Positions 1-11,652 of a stretch of 64,000 nucleotides of DNA are shown here, one piece after another. Each line of letters opens with the position of its first letter. The stretch's first letter is position 1. Location: the NCBI GenBank assembly GCA_023935145.1, contig CM043699.1, forward strand, positions 146,744,536 through 146,808,535. The letters are read 5' to 3'. Source of the DNA: Bretschneidera sinensis (taxonomy: Eukaryota > Streptophyta > Magnoliopsida > Brassicales > Akaniaceae). The notes beneath the pieces are model-generated. The model made no database searches. It worked only from the letters and a program-made list of their open reading frames with translations, and was not told the origin of the DNA. Both the position numbers and the translations under genes were made by a program.

Positions 1-1361
1 TTGTTGATAGGAATAGGAAAGGCAAGAGGTGATCCACGGGTAGCTCCAAGTGCTACGTGGTGAGTTAGATTTTCTTTAAGTAATCAAGATAAATATGAAA
101 TATATAGTGATAATATTAGAATAAATTATTAACTTATGCTTTGGTGGTAGATGAAAAATTGGTTGATAGGTATGATAGGAATAATGAATGTGTAGAAAAT
201 TATTATATGAGAAGTAACATTATTAGAATAATGAGTCAATTTAATATTAAAGGTGATAAATGAAATTCTTGACGAGCTGTGATTGATGATTTGATATGAT
301 TTATGAGGAGAAGAATTTAGTGGAATTTTTCAAGTAATAATTTGAGAATAATCAGGATAGCTAGTTTAAATGTCTGTATACATGCTTGTTTTTATTTTAT
401 TATTTATATGCATATTCATATCATTATTCATATGCATATGCATGAAATAAAAGAACCGGGAGGGCAACTGGTCTAAATAAAAATAAAAGAACCAGGAAGG
501 CAGCCGGTCTAAATGAAAATAAAAGAATCGGAAAGGCAGCCGATCTAAATAAGAATAAAAGAGTCGGGAAGGTAGCCGATCTAAATGAGAATGAAAGAAC
601 CGAGAAGGCAGTCGGTCTAAGATAAAAAACATATCGACATGTGGGAAGACATTCCCAATAATAATAACATTTAACTTCACGCATTGCATTTGTTTTAAAT
701 ATTGATCGTTATTGCTTGTTATGTTAAAGTGCTATTTGTGATTGTAAATCTATTGATAGAGAAATGAGTCTCATAGGGAGACAAATATGCTAAGGAAGAA
801 ATATGGAAATATGTCTGATGAGTAACTTAAGAAGAGATTGTGTAATAGGAGAATTATGAAATTGAGTAGTGATTATAAAATATTGTTATTGAATTATTTG
901 AGGAAAAAAGATGAATGAATATCGAAATATTTTTTTAGAAGTAATTGAATTATAAGATGTAACTGGGAGTATAAAATTGAATACTTCTAGTAAATTTAAT
1001 TCACTGAGCTTGTGAAGCTCACTCCTCATTGTACAATGATTTTAGGTAGTAAGCATAACAAATAGTTTGGTGAGTTTAGATTTAGACGAAGTAATTATCT
1101 GTAAGCCATGTGCGTGTTCACATCCTTAGACTAATGAGAAAATAAAATAAAAATTTATTTGTAAATATTCATGTATATTACGTTGTATAAAATGTTTAAG
1201 TCAAGATCAAAATGATGTATCTTCCCTGTTGAGGGTTGATGATTGATGAAAAAAAAAATTTGTTGGTATTATTTTTATTGTTGCATATATGTATCGTGCT
1301 GGGATTTTAAAAATGTGACAACATTGTCTAGGAGGTGGCCAACCCGAGATGGATCGTTACA
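1..1361 (+). mobile_element. 5' LTR of a Ty3/gypsy element (left edge outside or not resolved)
   Basis: AT-rich non-coding sequence ending in CGTTACA directly before a tRNA-Met type primer-binding site and a gag reading frame, so its 3' end is an LTR end. The last ~270 bases reappear inverted at 4202-4440, which independently supports an LTR. The LTR start (TG) could not be located; some of the first few hundred bases may be flanking DNA. Confidence 0.65.
449..628. repeat. 36-bp minisatellite, five units, inside the LTR
   Basis: Five tandem units of 36 bases, each with an AAAAGAAYCG core followed by a GGYAGCCGGTCTAAAT-like half; units differ by a few substitutions. Because 36 is a multiple of three, the minus strand reads as an open frame with a repeated 12-residue motif. 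I regard that frame as a by-product of the repeat and not a gene. Confidence 0.9.
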
Positions 1362-1365
1362 ATTT

Positions 1366-1377
1366 TGGTATCAAAGC
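1366..1377 (+). other. primer-binding site (initiator tRNA-Met type)
   Basis: TGGTATCAAAGC lies four bases after the LTR end; it matches the common plant TGGTATCAGAGC site with one change. It fixes the element's orientation as plus strand. Confidence 0.8.
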
Positions 1378-1420
1378 ATTATGTTTTATGATTCTGTAGA
1401 CTGCATGAGAACTTAAAGAA

Positions 1421-2595
1421 GTGGAAGACCTAAATAAACTACATTTTAATGCAGAATATGAGGATGACAGTAGAATTCAAAATCAGAGGGGACGCGGTAG
1501 ACCCTCGCTATTTAGAAAAACTAAAGCAGAGGGGGAAGTTGAGTCTATAGTTCCTGCGAGGGAACAGATTGATTGTGCAGCTGGTACTAGTAGAGCTGGG
1601 AGAGAATATGAGGTTAGAAAGGATGAATTGAGAGAAGTTCTTAATCGTGCTATAGAAAGGATGAATGCATCCGAAGAAAGGGTTGATAATCTACAGATGA
1701 GATTAGAGGAACGGGATAGGGTAGAACCTGATATAGTGAGACGAGAGATTTATGAGGGAGAAGATGTGTTTACACATGAGATGCAAGGGGATAGTTTTGT
1801 GAGATTTCTTAAGTTTAGACCTTAGTCTTTTAGAGGATCTGTAAATCCTGTGGAAGCTGAGCAGTGGATAAGATATGTTGAGAAATATTTTGAAGTCTTA
1901 CTAGTGATAAATAAACAAAAGATTGCTTTTGCTTCATTTATGCTGGAAGGTTAGGCTTCACAATGGTGGGAAGATATTCTGCCTAGGTTGAGTACACAGG
2001 TGGAACAACCTTTAACTTGGAGTAAGTTTAAGGATGAGTTCTTTGCAAAATACTTTCTAGATACATTTCGAACGTAGTAGAAGAGAGATTTTGTTCACTT
2101 AAGGTAGAATACCTTATCTGTGGTAGAGTATGATAGTAGATTTATAGCTCTGTCAAGGTTTTTACCTGAGTTAGTGAATACTGAGGAGAGAAGTTTAGAG
2201 GTAGGATAGATTGGCTAAAGAAGTCTAGATTTGAGGGACCTAGAGGTGGTAGCAGTATGGGTGTACAGGGCAGAAGATCACCCCAGAGGGGGCGTTCCTT
2301 GTCACAAAGAACTGTAGTGCAGAGTCAGAGGCAAGCAGGATCTGTTTCTTCTATAGCTCAGAGTAATACCGGTGGGACCCCTAGATTTGGGAGATATACA
2401 ATGGGAATTAATAGTTATGGTAGAGGAGTAAGTATGCCACCAGAGGAAAGTGGTAATCTGATGTATGATCGAGAGTCAAGGGTTTGCTTTAGATGTAATC
2501 AGATGGGGCATCTGTCTCAGAATTGCCCTACGTAGATATGCTTTGTATGTGGTCAAGGAGGACATGTTGCTATAGATTGTTTAGTGGGGAAAACT
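1421..2595 (+). pseudogene. Ty3/gypsy gag, decayed
   Basis: The frame opens at 1421 and encodes a charged, coiled N-terminal part. It is stopped at about 1823 but continues past the stop with PVEAEQWIRYVEKYFEV, characteristic of the retrotransposon gag domain, then a WWED block. More stops occur near 1952, 2076 and 2206. A basic region follows (2257-2535) and ends in a CCHC zinc knuckle (CFRCNQMGHLSQNC), then a stop and a second knuckle-like CX2CX4HX4C at about 2539-2580. A gag with this layout followed by protease and RT belongs to the chromovirus/Tekay type of Ty3/gypsy elements. The repeated stops mean that it cannot make a full gag protein. Confidence 0.88.
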
Positions 2596-2756
2596 ACTGA
2601 CGTAGGCGTTGGAAGTGTTGGGATAAGACTGGTGGAGAGAGGTGGTGGATCAGGGAGTGTGCGGGGCAGAGGTCAATGATCAGTAGCTGAGAGAGGACGT
2701 GGTGGCCAGTTTTAGTCCAGAGACAACATGGTCTATGCATTGATCCTGATGTTGTT

Positions 2757-3242
2757 ATGGGTATGATATCTATCATTGGTAGGCCTGCTAGATTATTGAT
2801 TGATCCTGGTGCAACCCATTCTTTTGCATCTAGTATTTATATGGAATCTATTGATGCTAGTGCTAGTTCTTTGATGCATGCGATTATTGTCAAGGTTCCT
2901 ACTGAAGATAGGGTTATTATCAGGACAATTTATCGAAGTTGTGTGATTAATATTGCTGATAGAGAATTTGAAGTCAATTTATTGCCTTTAGATGTGATAG
3001 ATTTTGATTTAATTCTGGGGATGAATTGGTTATCTGCAAATCATGCTTGGGTAGATTGTTTTCAGAAAAATGTGGTGTTCAAGATACCCGGACAAGAACA
3101 GCTTAACTTTCAGGGAGAACATAAGATACTTGCTAATTGTCTTATTTCTGCCTTAATTGCCAGTAAATGGTTGAAGAAGGGTTGTGAGGGGTATTTGACA
3201 TATGTGGTGGATTCTAGCAAGAAGAGTAGGAAGTTAAAATAA
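2757..3242 (+). pseudogene. Ty3/gypsy aspartic protease and linker
   Basis: Open stretch with LLIDPGATHSFAS, the retropepsin active-site region in which the usual D-S/T-G is D-P-G, a variant common in plant Ty3/gypsy elements. Downstream, DFDLILGMNWLSANHAWVDC is the typical second protease block. The frame stops at 3240, but protein-level similarity resumes after it, leading into RT. It sits between the gag knuckles and RT in the usual gypsy order. Confidence 0.88.
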
Positions 3243-4201
3243 ATTTTGGTAGTAAAATATTTTTTTGATGTATTCTCTGAAGAGTTATCTGGTTTGCCTC
3301 CCAATAGAGAGATTGAGTTTTCTATTGAAGTGATTCCAGGATCAACACCCATATCTATAACACCTTATAGAATGACACCAACTGAATTGAGAGAGTTGAA
3401 AGTTTAACTTCAGGAGTTACTAGATAAATAATTTTTTTGACCCAATATATCACCTTGGGGAGCCCCTGTATTGTTTGTCAAGAAGAAGGATGGGACAGTG
3501 AGGTTGTGTATTGATTATAGATAGTTGAATAATATCACCATCAAGAATAGATGTCCTTTGCCCAGGATAATTGATTTATTCGAGCAGTTACAGGGAGCTG
3601 GGGTGCTTTCTAAAATAGACCTGAGATCAAGTTATCATCAATTGAGGATAAAGGAGGGGGATGTGCCTAAGACTGCTTTTAGGACACGTTATAACCATCA
3701 TGAATTCCTGGTCATGCCATTTAGGTTGACTAATGCTCCTACAACATTTATGGATCTAATAAATCGGGTGTTTAAACTATTCTTGGACAGATTTGTGATT
3801 GTGTTTATTGATGATATTCTGGTATATTCCAAGAATGAAGATGAGCATATGCAATATTTGGAAATAGTGTTAGAAATTCTGAGGAGAGAGAAATTATATG
3901 CAAAGTTCTCTAAGTCTGAGTTTTGGTTGAGTGAAATATCTTTCTTGAGGCATGTTGTATCGGGAGAAGAAATAACAGTTGACCCACAGAACGTAGAAAC
4001 AGTGTTGAATTGGGAAAGACCCACGAGTGTAACTGAAATTAGAAGCTTTTTGGGGTTGGCTGGTTATTATAGGAGATTTATCCAAAAATTTTCTATGATT
4101 ACTGGACCATTGACTAGATTGACCAAGAAGGAAGTGAAGTTTAGGTGGTCAGAGAAATGTGAGAGAAGTTTCCAGCTGTTGAAAGAAAAATTGATTACTG
4201 C
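3243..4201 (+). pseudogene. Ty3/gypsy reverse transcriptase, 3' truncated
   Basis: From 3265 the translated sequence reads like the region just before RT ([13 protein letters not shown]). It is broken by stops near 3405, 3429 and 3522, then becomes a long open frame at 3525-4200. Visible motifs are [13 protein letters not shown], the catalytic [10 protein letters not shown] block near 3805, and [13 protein letters not shown] of the RT/RNase H linker. The sequence ends after KLITA at 4201, early in RNase H, and runs straight into an inverted LTR end. RNase H, integrase and a 3' LTR are missing. Order PR-RT and the FIDD box place it in Ty3/gypsy. Confidence 0.93.
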
Positions 4202-4440
4202 TGTAACGACCCATCCCGCGTTGGCCACCCTCGAGACACATATATGCAACCATAAAAATAAAACTAACAGAAATTTTTACTGTAACCCTCAACCCTCAGC
4301 AGGGGAGGTACATCAATCTGATATTAATTTAAACATAATATACAACTTAAAATGTATGAATATTTACAAATAAAATTTTTATATTTCATTTTCTCATTTG
4401 TCTGAGGATATTGACATGTATGTGGCTTACAGAAAATAAA
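4202..4440 (-). mobile_element. inverted LTR 3'-end fragment of the same gypsy family
   Basis: Starts TGTAACGACC at 4202, the exact reverse complement of the LTR end at 1361 and upstream (TGGCCAAC...GGTCGTTACA). Similarity continues for about 240 bases, including the GGTGGCCAAC block and a run around TTTGTAAATATTCAT. It directly abuts the truncated RT. Beyond about 4440 the similarity to the upstream LTR is lost. Confidence 0.85.
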
Positions 4441-5395
4441 ATAAAATAAGTTTGAATATTGAAATATAAAAAAATTTGAATGTAATGAGAAGATAAAAAA
4501 GCTAATAGATATTGATAAATCTGTTCATTAGATGAAGTAAGATAAGTTTGATATTGAAATATAATGAGGATAAAAAAGCTAATAGGTATAGAAAAAAATG
4601 AAAGAATTTTAAGATAAAATAAGATAGACTAAATTTTGAAATATAATTTTTTTAATATAATAAATAGATGCAAAATTAAAATATATCAGGGAGATGAAAA
4701 AGCTAATAGATAAATAAAAATGTTTTGATAAAAAATTTGAATATAATAAATAGTTGAAATGCTATTAGATAAAAAAAAATGTTTTGAATATAATGAGGAG
4801 AAAAAAATTCAAGATGTTTAAAATGAAATAAGATAAGTTTAAATATTGAAATTTATAAAAATTGAATATAACGAGGAGATTAAAAAAGTTAATAGATATT
4901 GATAAAATATGAGATTTTTAAGATAAAGTATGATAAGTTGTATATTGAGATATAAAATTTTTGAATAAAATGAGAAGATAATTTTTTTTTAAAATATATA
5001 AAAATAATAAATAACTTTTTTTTTAATATAATGAGTAGATACAAAATTTAAATATACTGAATAGATGAAAAAAATGTTCTGATAAAAAATTGACTATAAT
5101 GAGTAGTTGAAAGGCTATTAGATAAAAAATATTCTTAATATATTGAGGAGGAAAAAAACTAATAGATATAGATACAACCAATAGAAAAAATATGTATGAT
5201 TTTTAAGATGAAATCAATTAAGTTTAATTAATATTTTGATATACAAAATTTAAATATAAATGAGAAATAAAAAACTGATAGATATTGGTAAAAATATGGG
5301 AGTTTTAAGATGAAGTAAGATAATTTATATATTGAAATATACAAAATTTGAATATAATAAAGAGATTAAAAGGTTAATAATGATTTTGACTATTC
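4440..5395. repeat. A-rich degenerate tandem repeats
   Basis: Strongly A/T-rich block with imperfect recurrences of ATAAGTTTGAATATTGAAAT, GAGGATAAAAAAGCTAATAG and GATATTGATAAA every roughly 90-120 bases. Unit boundaries are blurred by indels. No coding potential. Confidence 0.6.
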
Positions 5396-6240
5396 ATGTG
5401 AATATAATTATGGTACAAAATTATTTTGATGATTTATGAGTGTTTAGTTTATCGATTGTAATTAATGTGTTCATGATGAATTTATATTTTCAACGGATTT
5501 TGAAATTTAAAATACAAAAGAATGTGCAAAGTATAGTATAATGTGTATAAGGCAAAGTTTGTATTTTCTGCATTTGATTACTATCTTGCAACTGCTTCAA
5601 ATGATTCGGTGATTCAAAATATGTAAAAAGCTTAAACATGTTTTAGCATTAAATGCATTTACTTGAAAGTAATTAAACCATTAGCATTGCGTTTCAAAAA
5701 TGGAAGAAACATATTTTATTTATAGACTAAGTAATATTTGAATATTTTATTTATCTTATAAATAAATTAACAATGTCCATAATTCTTTTAATTAAGAGAT
5801 TAATTTTTTTATTAGACTGTCAATAATTTATCTTTTAAGAGAATAATTATATAAATTAAAATGATAATACATGTAAGAGTGATTTTTTAATTTTTAAAAA
5901 TTAAATTACTTTAAAACTATCTTTTAAGTGATATTTCAATCCCTTTTAAAAATAAAATATAATCAAATGAGTTTATTCCTTACATTGCACGGATCACAAA
6001 CCAGTGTGAATGAAATTGAATTTCTTCGTATTATAAAGCGACGAAAATAGTAATTTGCTGAACACCAACGACCCAACTGAAAATATTTGTTCGAGATAAG
6101 ATAAGAGTGAGCAAGCAAATCCTCCAAGCCCAGCCATCGTTTTGCATGGTCCATTGGAACTTTGTACCTGCATGTAGGCCACGCGTCTTCTTTCTGGCTG
6201 CCACGTAACACCTTCACAACAAAGGGTCTTCTATGAGTAA
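5396..6240. other. intergenic, upstream of the stress-protein gene
   Basis: AT-rich DNA with no ORF of substance and no recognisable repeat. The last ~150 bases are less AT-rich and contain CACGCGT and CCACGTAA motifs (see promoter entry). Confidence 0.6.
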
Positions 6241-6270
6241 TTATAATTTATATTTATATTGATTTCAACA
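6170..6270 (+). promoter_or_regulatory. candidate promoter of the universal stress protein gene
   Basis: Within 150 bases of the ATG there is a CCACGTAA (ABRE/ACGT-core) near 6201, a CACGCGT near 6179 and a TATA-like AT run (TATAATTTATATTTATATTG) at 6242-6261, at a distance that would suit a short leader. This is inferred from motif content only; no transcript evidence is visible. Confidence 0.35.
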
Positions 6271-6321
6271 ACTTTTTTGTGACACAGTAGTGTAGTAGTG
6301 AGGACTGAGGAGAGCCAGGTG

Positions 6322-9300
6322 ATGGAAACAGCGAGTATTGCTGAGGGAGGCGTAGTTGCAGGGACGGCGATGCAGATGCAGGAGCAGGAGCAGGAGCAGC
6401 AGCAAAAGACTTTGATGAAAGATGATCAGAAGAAGATGAGGAAAGTGATGGTGGCGATCGATGATAGTGATTGTAGTTTCTATGCACTCAGGTGGGCCCT
6501 TGATAACCTTTTCAATGCCATCAGCCCAACAACTGGATCAAATCACTCGGACGAGGCCATGCTCACAGTGGTTCATGTTCAGCAACCCTTTCAACACTTT
6601 GCCTACCCAGCTGGACCTGGTGGTGCAACAGGTCACATATAGTTTTCTTCTCTCTTTTTTCCCTTCAAATGTGAAATACCAACAAAATTAACTTACATAT
6701 TCCTTCTTGTTCTTTTTTTTTCTGGATAAAATCTTCGTTGTAAAATATGTGCTATCTCATGTTCCAATTAAAATGACCATATGTATGATTTTATACTTAA
6801 GTTCAGTTTTTTTTTTTGGTTGAAATTTCAATAGAAAAGAATTATAAAAAAAACCATTAAAAATCATATTAAAAAGCTTGTGGTTAACAGCCACAGGCTC
6901 TAACCAACTATGCTAGTAATACTACTCCTTGTCATGAGCGGTATTCCTAGTGTTCACGGACATGAAGAGGTCCACTAGTAACTGTCAGGAGATAGAGTGG
7001 TAATTTCAGCCTTAAATGTTTTCTTTAAAAAAATTGTGTAGTTACTAGTGAACCTCCCTGCAGTTACTTAGTGAACCTTTCCCGTCAATCACCACTCACA
7101 TTAAGCAAATATTTGCTTACTATAATTATATGCTTAAATAGCTTCCCACTAACTGTTTTGGCTTTTGAGTAAATACTTTCAATTCTCTTCCACAGCATTC
7201 TATGCATCATCTTCAGTGCTGGATTCTGTTAGAAAGGCGGAAGAAGAAATTTCAGCAGCGGTACTCTCCCGTGCATTGCAGATGTGCAGAGGAAAGGCGG
7301 TAATTAATTAATTAGTTGAGGATTTCTCTTATTCAATTCTAAGTGATATATATTTAATTAGATATGATATGATAGCACTAATTGTGGTGAGAAAGTGATG
7401 CATTTGATCGAATTATTGAAGTCTGTGCAGATCAAAACAGAAACTTTGATTCTCCATGGAGATCCGAAAGACATGATTTGTGAGGCAGCAGACGAAATGC
7501 ACGTTGATCTCCTAGTTGTAGGTAGTCGTGGACTTGGCAGGATCAAAAGGTACGTGATAACTTGATTTTTGGTAAAAAAAAATGAGAAAGAATGAAAATT
7601 AAAATGTGAGAAAAAAGAGATGATAAAAAACAAACAATTTGAAGAAATTTAAATTTTATTTTTCTTATAAAGTCTTTGGTAGAAAAGATGAAAAAAAAGA
7701 CAAAAGGAAAATATATTTTATTTTTTTTCTTTCTGATTTAAGAGGCTTGTGATTTATATGCGTTGAGAAAAAAAAAATTATTCCACATATTTTTCTTGTC
7801 ATTATTTCTCTCCACCAATTAAACATTTCCTCAATGTTATCATTCATCACTTTGACAATTTCATTTTTGGCCAAGCCCGTTACTTTAGGTACCATTTAAT
7901 GATAATTTTGAGTACTATTTGACAGTATTGTGGTATAAAGGACTTATCATTTGACTATGATTTAGTATAATGGTAATTAACATTTGATAGTAATTTATTG
8001 AGTATAATTTTGTTGAGATTTTATTTTTAAAATCTACCTACTCAAATTTTAGATAAAAACACAACCACAATAATTAAATAGGCAAAATAAACAAATAGTA
8101 AAAATAACAATGATTAATGTGGTTCGGTAACATTTTCGCCTACGTTCACCAATAAACTCAATACTTTATTAATCTTCAATTACAACTTTAGGAAGAGTAA
8201 AGTTGTTAAACTCTTGCTACCTCATAACCTAAAAGCCTTCATACATCCAAAACTCTCATCCTAATTCTAGTTGTATGTGCTCTTTACTTGATAACCCAAA
8301 ACCTCAATATATTCGAAGTTTTAATCATAACTTTAATAGTAAACCCCTTTAATTTACAATATATATTGGAATTATATATATGTGTGTCTCAAACTTTCTC
8401 TAGTACGTCATAAAATGATATTTTCTTAATGCAAATAGGAAACAAACAACATAGGAAACTTCTTCTACTCTTAGAACAAGCAATTATAAAATCGAAAACA
8501 ATTTTTTTCAAACCAAGTAGAAGTTCTCCTTGTGGTGATTTGAGCTAAAATCCCAACAAATCTTCACGTTGGCTCAAATTCTTTAACTCATCATCAAATT
8601 TGACTTTCGTTTTTGGTTGGTGTTATCTTTCCTTTTGGTCTTCTCATTTCATCTGTTTACTTTTCGTAGCAATCATCCTCTCGTTCAACACGTACAAGCT
8701 CTCTTCGTCCATGGTATCTTTTATAATTATCTTTGAACTATCAAGAACTTATATCTCATCATCCTCGTTAGTCTTTACATTATTACTCTATTTCATTCTA
8801 CTCAACTTGTCCAAGTCATCTATCATCGCTTTGCTTTGCAATTATGTGTGTTCCTCTTCCTCATTGTAGATGCACTCCTTATTTGAAAAATCTAGATACT
8901 TGGATTTTAATATTTCTTCTTCTTTCCTTGAAGTGCTTCACTCTCTCTTTTTCTAGCTCATCAATCGATATATTCACAAACAATTCTTCATTCTCGAACA
9001 CAGTTGATCTATTTAACTTATCTCTCTCTTGAAGTACCGCGAGAGCCTCCCAATCTATCCAAACTTCCTTGCTCATTATTAACATTATGATTATATCAAT
9101 TTCTTCATGTGGCAAGAACTCATCATCTGCCAACATATTGCTTAACAAATTAGTGATAAGGGAATTGTAAAGGCTAATACGCATATATTCTTTCATCTTC
9201 AATTCATCAAATAGCTCAACATACATCACGCCTTTTTTTTTTTTTTTGTAATTTTGCCATGGGAACCATAACTTTGATACCACTTGTTGAGATTTTATCT

Positions 9301-10565
9301 CTAAAATCCATATATATATATATATAAGTTCCTTGTGGTGGTGGGGTATGGCAGACCCTACATGTTTATTGAATTAAAAAGAAAAGATACACAAAAATGG
9401 GGGACAAAAGGGCACGATACTTGAGGGAGACATAAAACATTACCTCAAAGGGTCCTAAGTCTTACCCTAGATATAACAATACATTATTTATTGCTAAAAT
9501 AGGCTAAACCATTAAAATCAAAATTATAAACCTACGGCTATATGCCGACCGATCTTCCTTGGACTTATAGACTTGGTGTGACTAGTGTCCATACCCATAA
9601 GAAGCAAGAGAATCTGCTACCTGATTACCTTCACGAAAAGTATGTTGTGCTATAACATCTGAACCATGTATTTTTTTATCTCACGATTTATGTATACTAA
9701 ATTGCATGGTGGGTTAACCTGGTCTTGCAACATTTGTATTAAAATTTGGGAATTGGATTCAACTCAAGTTACCTGTATATGGTGTTGTTGTGCTAACTTC
9801 AAGCCTTCAAGCATAGCTCTTAGCTTCGCTGCATATTACTATATGGACTAAAAAAAAAAGAAAAGGCAGCAAAAAAATTATGATTGTTACCCCAAAGAAT
9901 GCATCATCCAGCCACTATAGTAGAAACCGAAGAACTATCTCTCTGAAATCCGTTTACTCAAATTTTAGGTAGAAAACACAACTACAACAATTAAATAGGC
10001 AAAATAAACAAAGAGCAAAAATAATAATAATTAATGTGATTTTGCATCTTCTTTGCTTACGTTCACCAATAGACTCATTACTTTATTAATCTTCGATTAC
10101 AACTTTAAGAAGAACAAGATTGTTAAACTCTCATTACCTCACAAACTAAAAGCCCTAATACACTCAAAGCTTTCATTCTAGCTTTAGTTGTAGGTGCTTT
10201 TTACTTGACAGCCCAAAATCTCAATACATATGATAGCAATTTAAATATCATTTGATAGTAATTTGAGTCAATGACACTATAGTTGCCTTTTTAAAAATTA
10301 CTGTAGCAGCATTATAAAGAGTTATCGATCTTGAGCTTTGATTGACTCAACTGTAACTAGTTATCTTGGGTTTTGATTGATTTTAATTTAGTGTTCATGT
10401 ATCTTTACCGATTGAGATTACATCTTTTATGTCTTTTTTTCTTTTGTTGATTAATTGTTACTTGGTGGATGCAGAGCATTCTTAGGAAGTGTGAGTGACT
10501 ACTGTACACATCATGCAAAATGTCCCATCCTTATTGTGAAGCCACCGAAGGAGACCAATAAGTAG
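6322..10565 (+). CDS. universal stress protein A-like (USP domain), four exons
   Basis: Exons joined by GT-AG introns in consistent phase: 6322-6631, 7196-7299, 7431-7549, 10475-10565, giving 207 residues. The ATG at 6322 is chosen as the first methionine after the in-frame GTG region. Residues 1-45 are a low-complexity Q/E-rich leader; the USP fold begins with KVMVAIDDSDCSFYALRWAL and continues with LTVVHVQ. The ATP-binding signature G-2x-G-9x-G(S/T) is complete across the exon 3/4 junction (GSRGLGRIKRAFLGS), followed by the terminal CPILIVKPP strand. By family knowledge, ATP-binding USPs act in cytosolic/nuclear stress signalling; the precise role here is inferred. No stop or frameshift was seen. 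Intron 3 is 2.9 kb because of retrotransposon insertions. Confidence 0.93.
8011..10229 (-). mobile_element. non-autonomous LTR element in USP intron 3
   Basis: Two direct repeats, 8011-8558 and 9285-9309 plus 9952-10229, both opening TGTTGAGATTTTA. The first is complete (548 bp) and its far end CTAAAATCCCAACA gives inverted LTR termini. On the minus strand the inner LTR end is followed by AGTGGTATCAAAGTTATGG, a tRNA-Met type PBS (about 9266-9283). The internal region is only about 730 bases. Its one open frame (minus, 8879-9283) starts in the PBS and resembles no gag or pol domain I know. The right LTR lacks about 250 bases of its 5' part, so no target-site duplication can be read. Confidence 0.8.
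9310..9939 (-). mobile_element. 5'-truncated LINE 3' end with RNase H-like domain
   Basis: Minus-strand translation gives AKLRAMLEGLKLA and, in a second stretch, HTFREGNQVADSLAS, the hallmark of the RNase H-like domain at the end of plant LINE ORF2. A short 3' UTR ends in a TA-rich tail at 9310-9330. It lies within the right LTR of the surrounding element, flanked by TCTCTAAAATCC (9298-9309) and TCTCTGAAATCC (9940-9951), a 12-base target-site duplication with one mismatch. Internal stops show that it is inactive. Confidence 0.85.
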
Positions 10566-10971
10566 TAGTGAGTGGGTGAGAGAGGATAGTGAGCTAGTAT
10601 AGTGAGGGTTTGTGAAGTGAACAAAGGTATATATACTGCTTTGTTCGAGTGTGGTTTTATTAAACCTAAAGACAAACTTCCTGTAATAAACTAGCTAATG
10701 GATTTCTCTGGAATCCGGATACTACTTGTACGACATAATTTATACTTATTATGAATAGCTTTTTTTTATATATATTTTTATTACAAGATATCAATAATTA
10801 TAAATTAAATTGATTAAAAGGCATTTGAGAAATAGGGTTTGTGAAGTGAACAAATAGTTGAAGATCTGAAGAAACCCATAAGCTGAAGCAATAAATTATG
10901 AATTTGAGAACCCATTACAATCAAGATTAACCATTGCAACTTAAAAGATTAACCATTTATAGGGTAAACTA
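10566..10971 (+). other. 3' flank of the USP gene
   Basis: AT-rich sequence after the stop codon, expected to hold the 3' UTR and polyadenylation site. AATAAA-like strings occur but none is decisive. No further gene. Confidence 0.5.
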
Positions 10972-11652
10972 CAATTTTTTAATCTTTCAAGTATACCCAG
11001 TTTCTTATTTTGATCCCTCAAATAATGACATGGATCTTGACAAAGATACATGAGAGCACTTAACATTTTTGTCAATTTTTTTTCTTCTAAAAGGTTGGTT
11101 TACATAATAAAAATGACAATTTGGTCTCCCATGAGGCAGGTTTTTCTGTTAATGACACTAGAAAGATAGTATATCGTCCTATACTATTTTATTTATTTAT
11201 TTATGCAGTTTTATATTGAAGAATTTTTTTTTTTTTTTTTTGTGTGTTTGAAGTGTTAGCTTGTTCTCTTTAATGCTTCAAAATTATAACAAGAATTGGG
11301 TAAGAATGATGATTTTTTTTTGTGTTGCAAAAGAATTTCCTAGTTTGAACTACTCTTAAGCATATAGTCAAACAAACAAACAATCATAATTGAGAGACAT
11401 TTTTCTGTTTATAGTTGTTTCTTCTCGTGGAGATATATACTTTGAATGCCTATGTCCTTAACTAATTTTCATTTTCTGATGATCGATGGTAAGTCTTTTG
11501 ATCAAGTTATGTCCATTGCGTGAAGTAATTAAACTCTAGCACTTCTTAGAACCTTAAAACTACAATTGGTTGACTAAAATAGGAAAAAATTTAGTACGGG
11601 GACTAAAACATAAAATCGGGTATAATCAAAGGATTAAAAATACAGTTTACTC
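10972..11652. mobile_element. inverted-repeat element (MITE or small DNA transposon)
   Basis: Starts GGGTAAACTACAATTTTTTA and ends TTTTTAATCC-like reversed, with AAAAATACAGTTTAC at the right edge. About 55 bases at each end are imperfect inverted repeats, including the TATACCC block. The interior is non-coding and contains a T-rich run at 11226. No clear target-site duplication could be read. Confidence 0.5.

Noticed and set aside
366..689. Minus-strand ORFs with a repeated LDRLPSRFFYS-like motif
   Set aside because: They are produced by the 36-bp tandem repeat, whose unit length is a multiple of three; no start context or gene neighbours support them.
8600..9032. Plus-strand ORFs rich in Ser/Phe/Leu in the USP intron
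   Set aside because: They are antisense to the LTR element interior and have no domain or start context.
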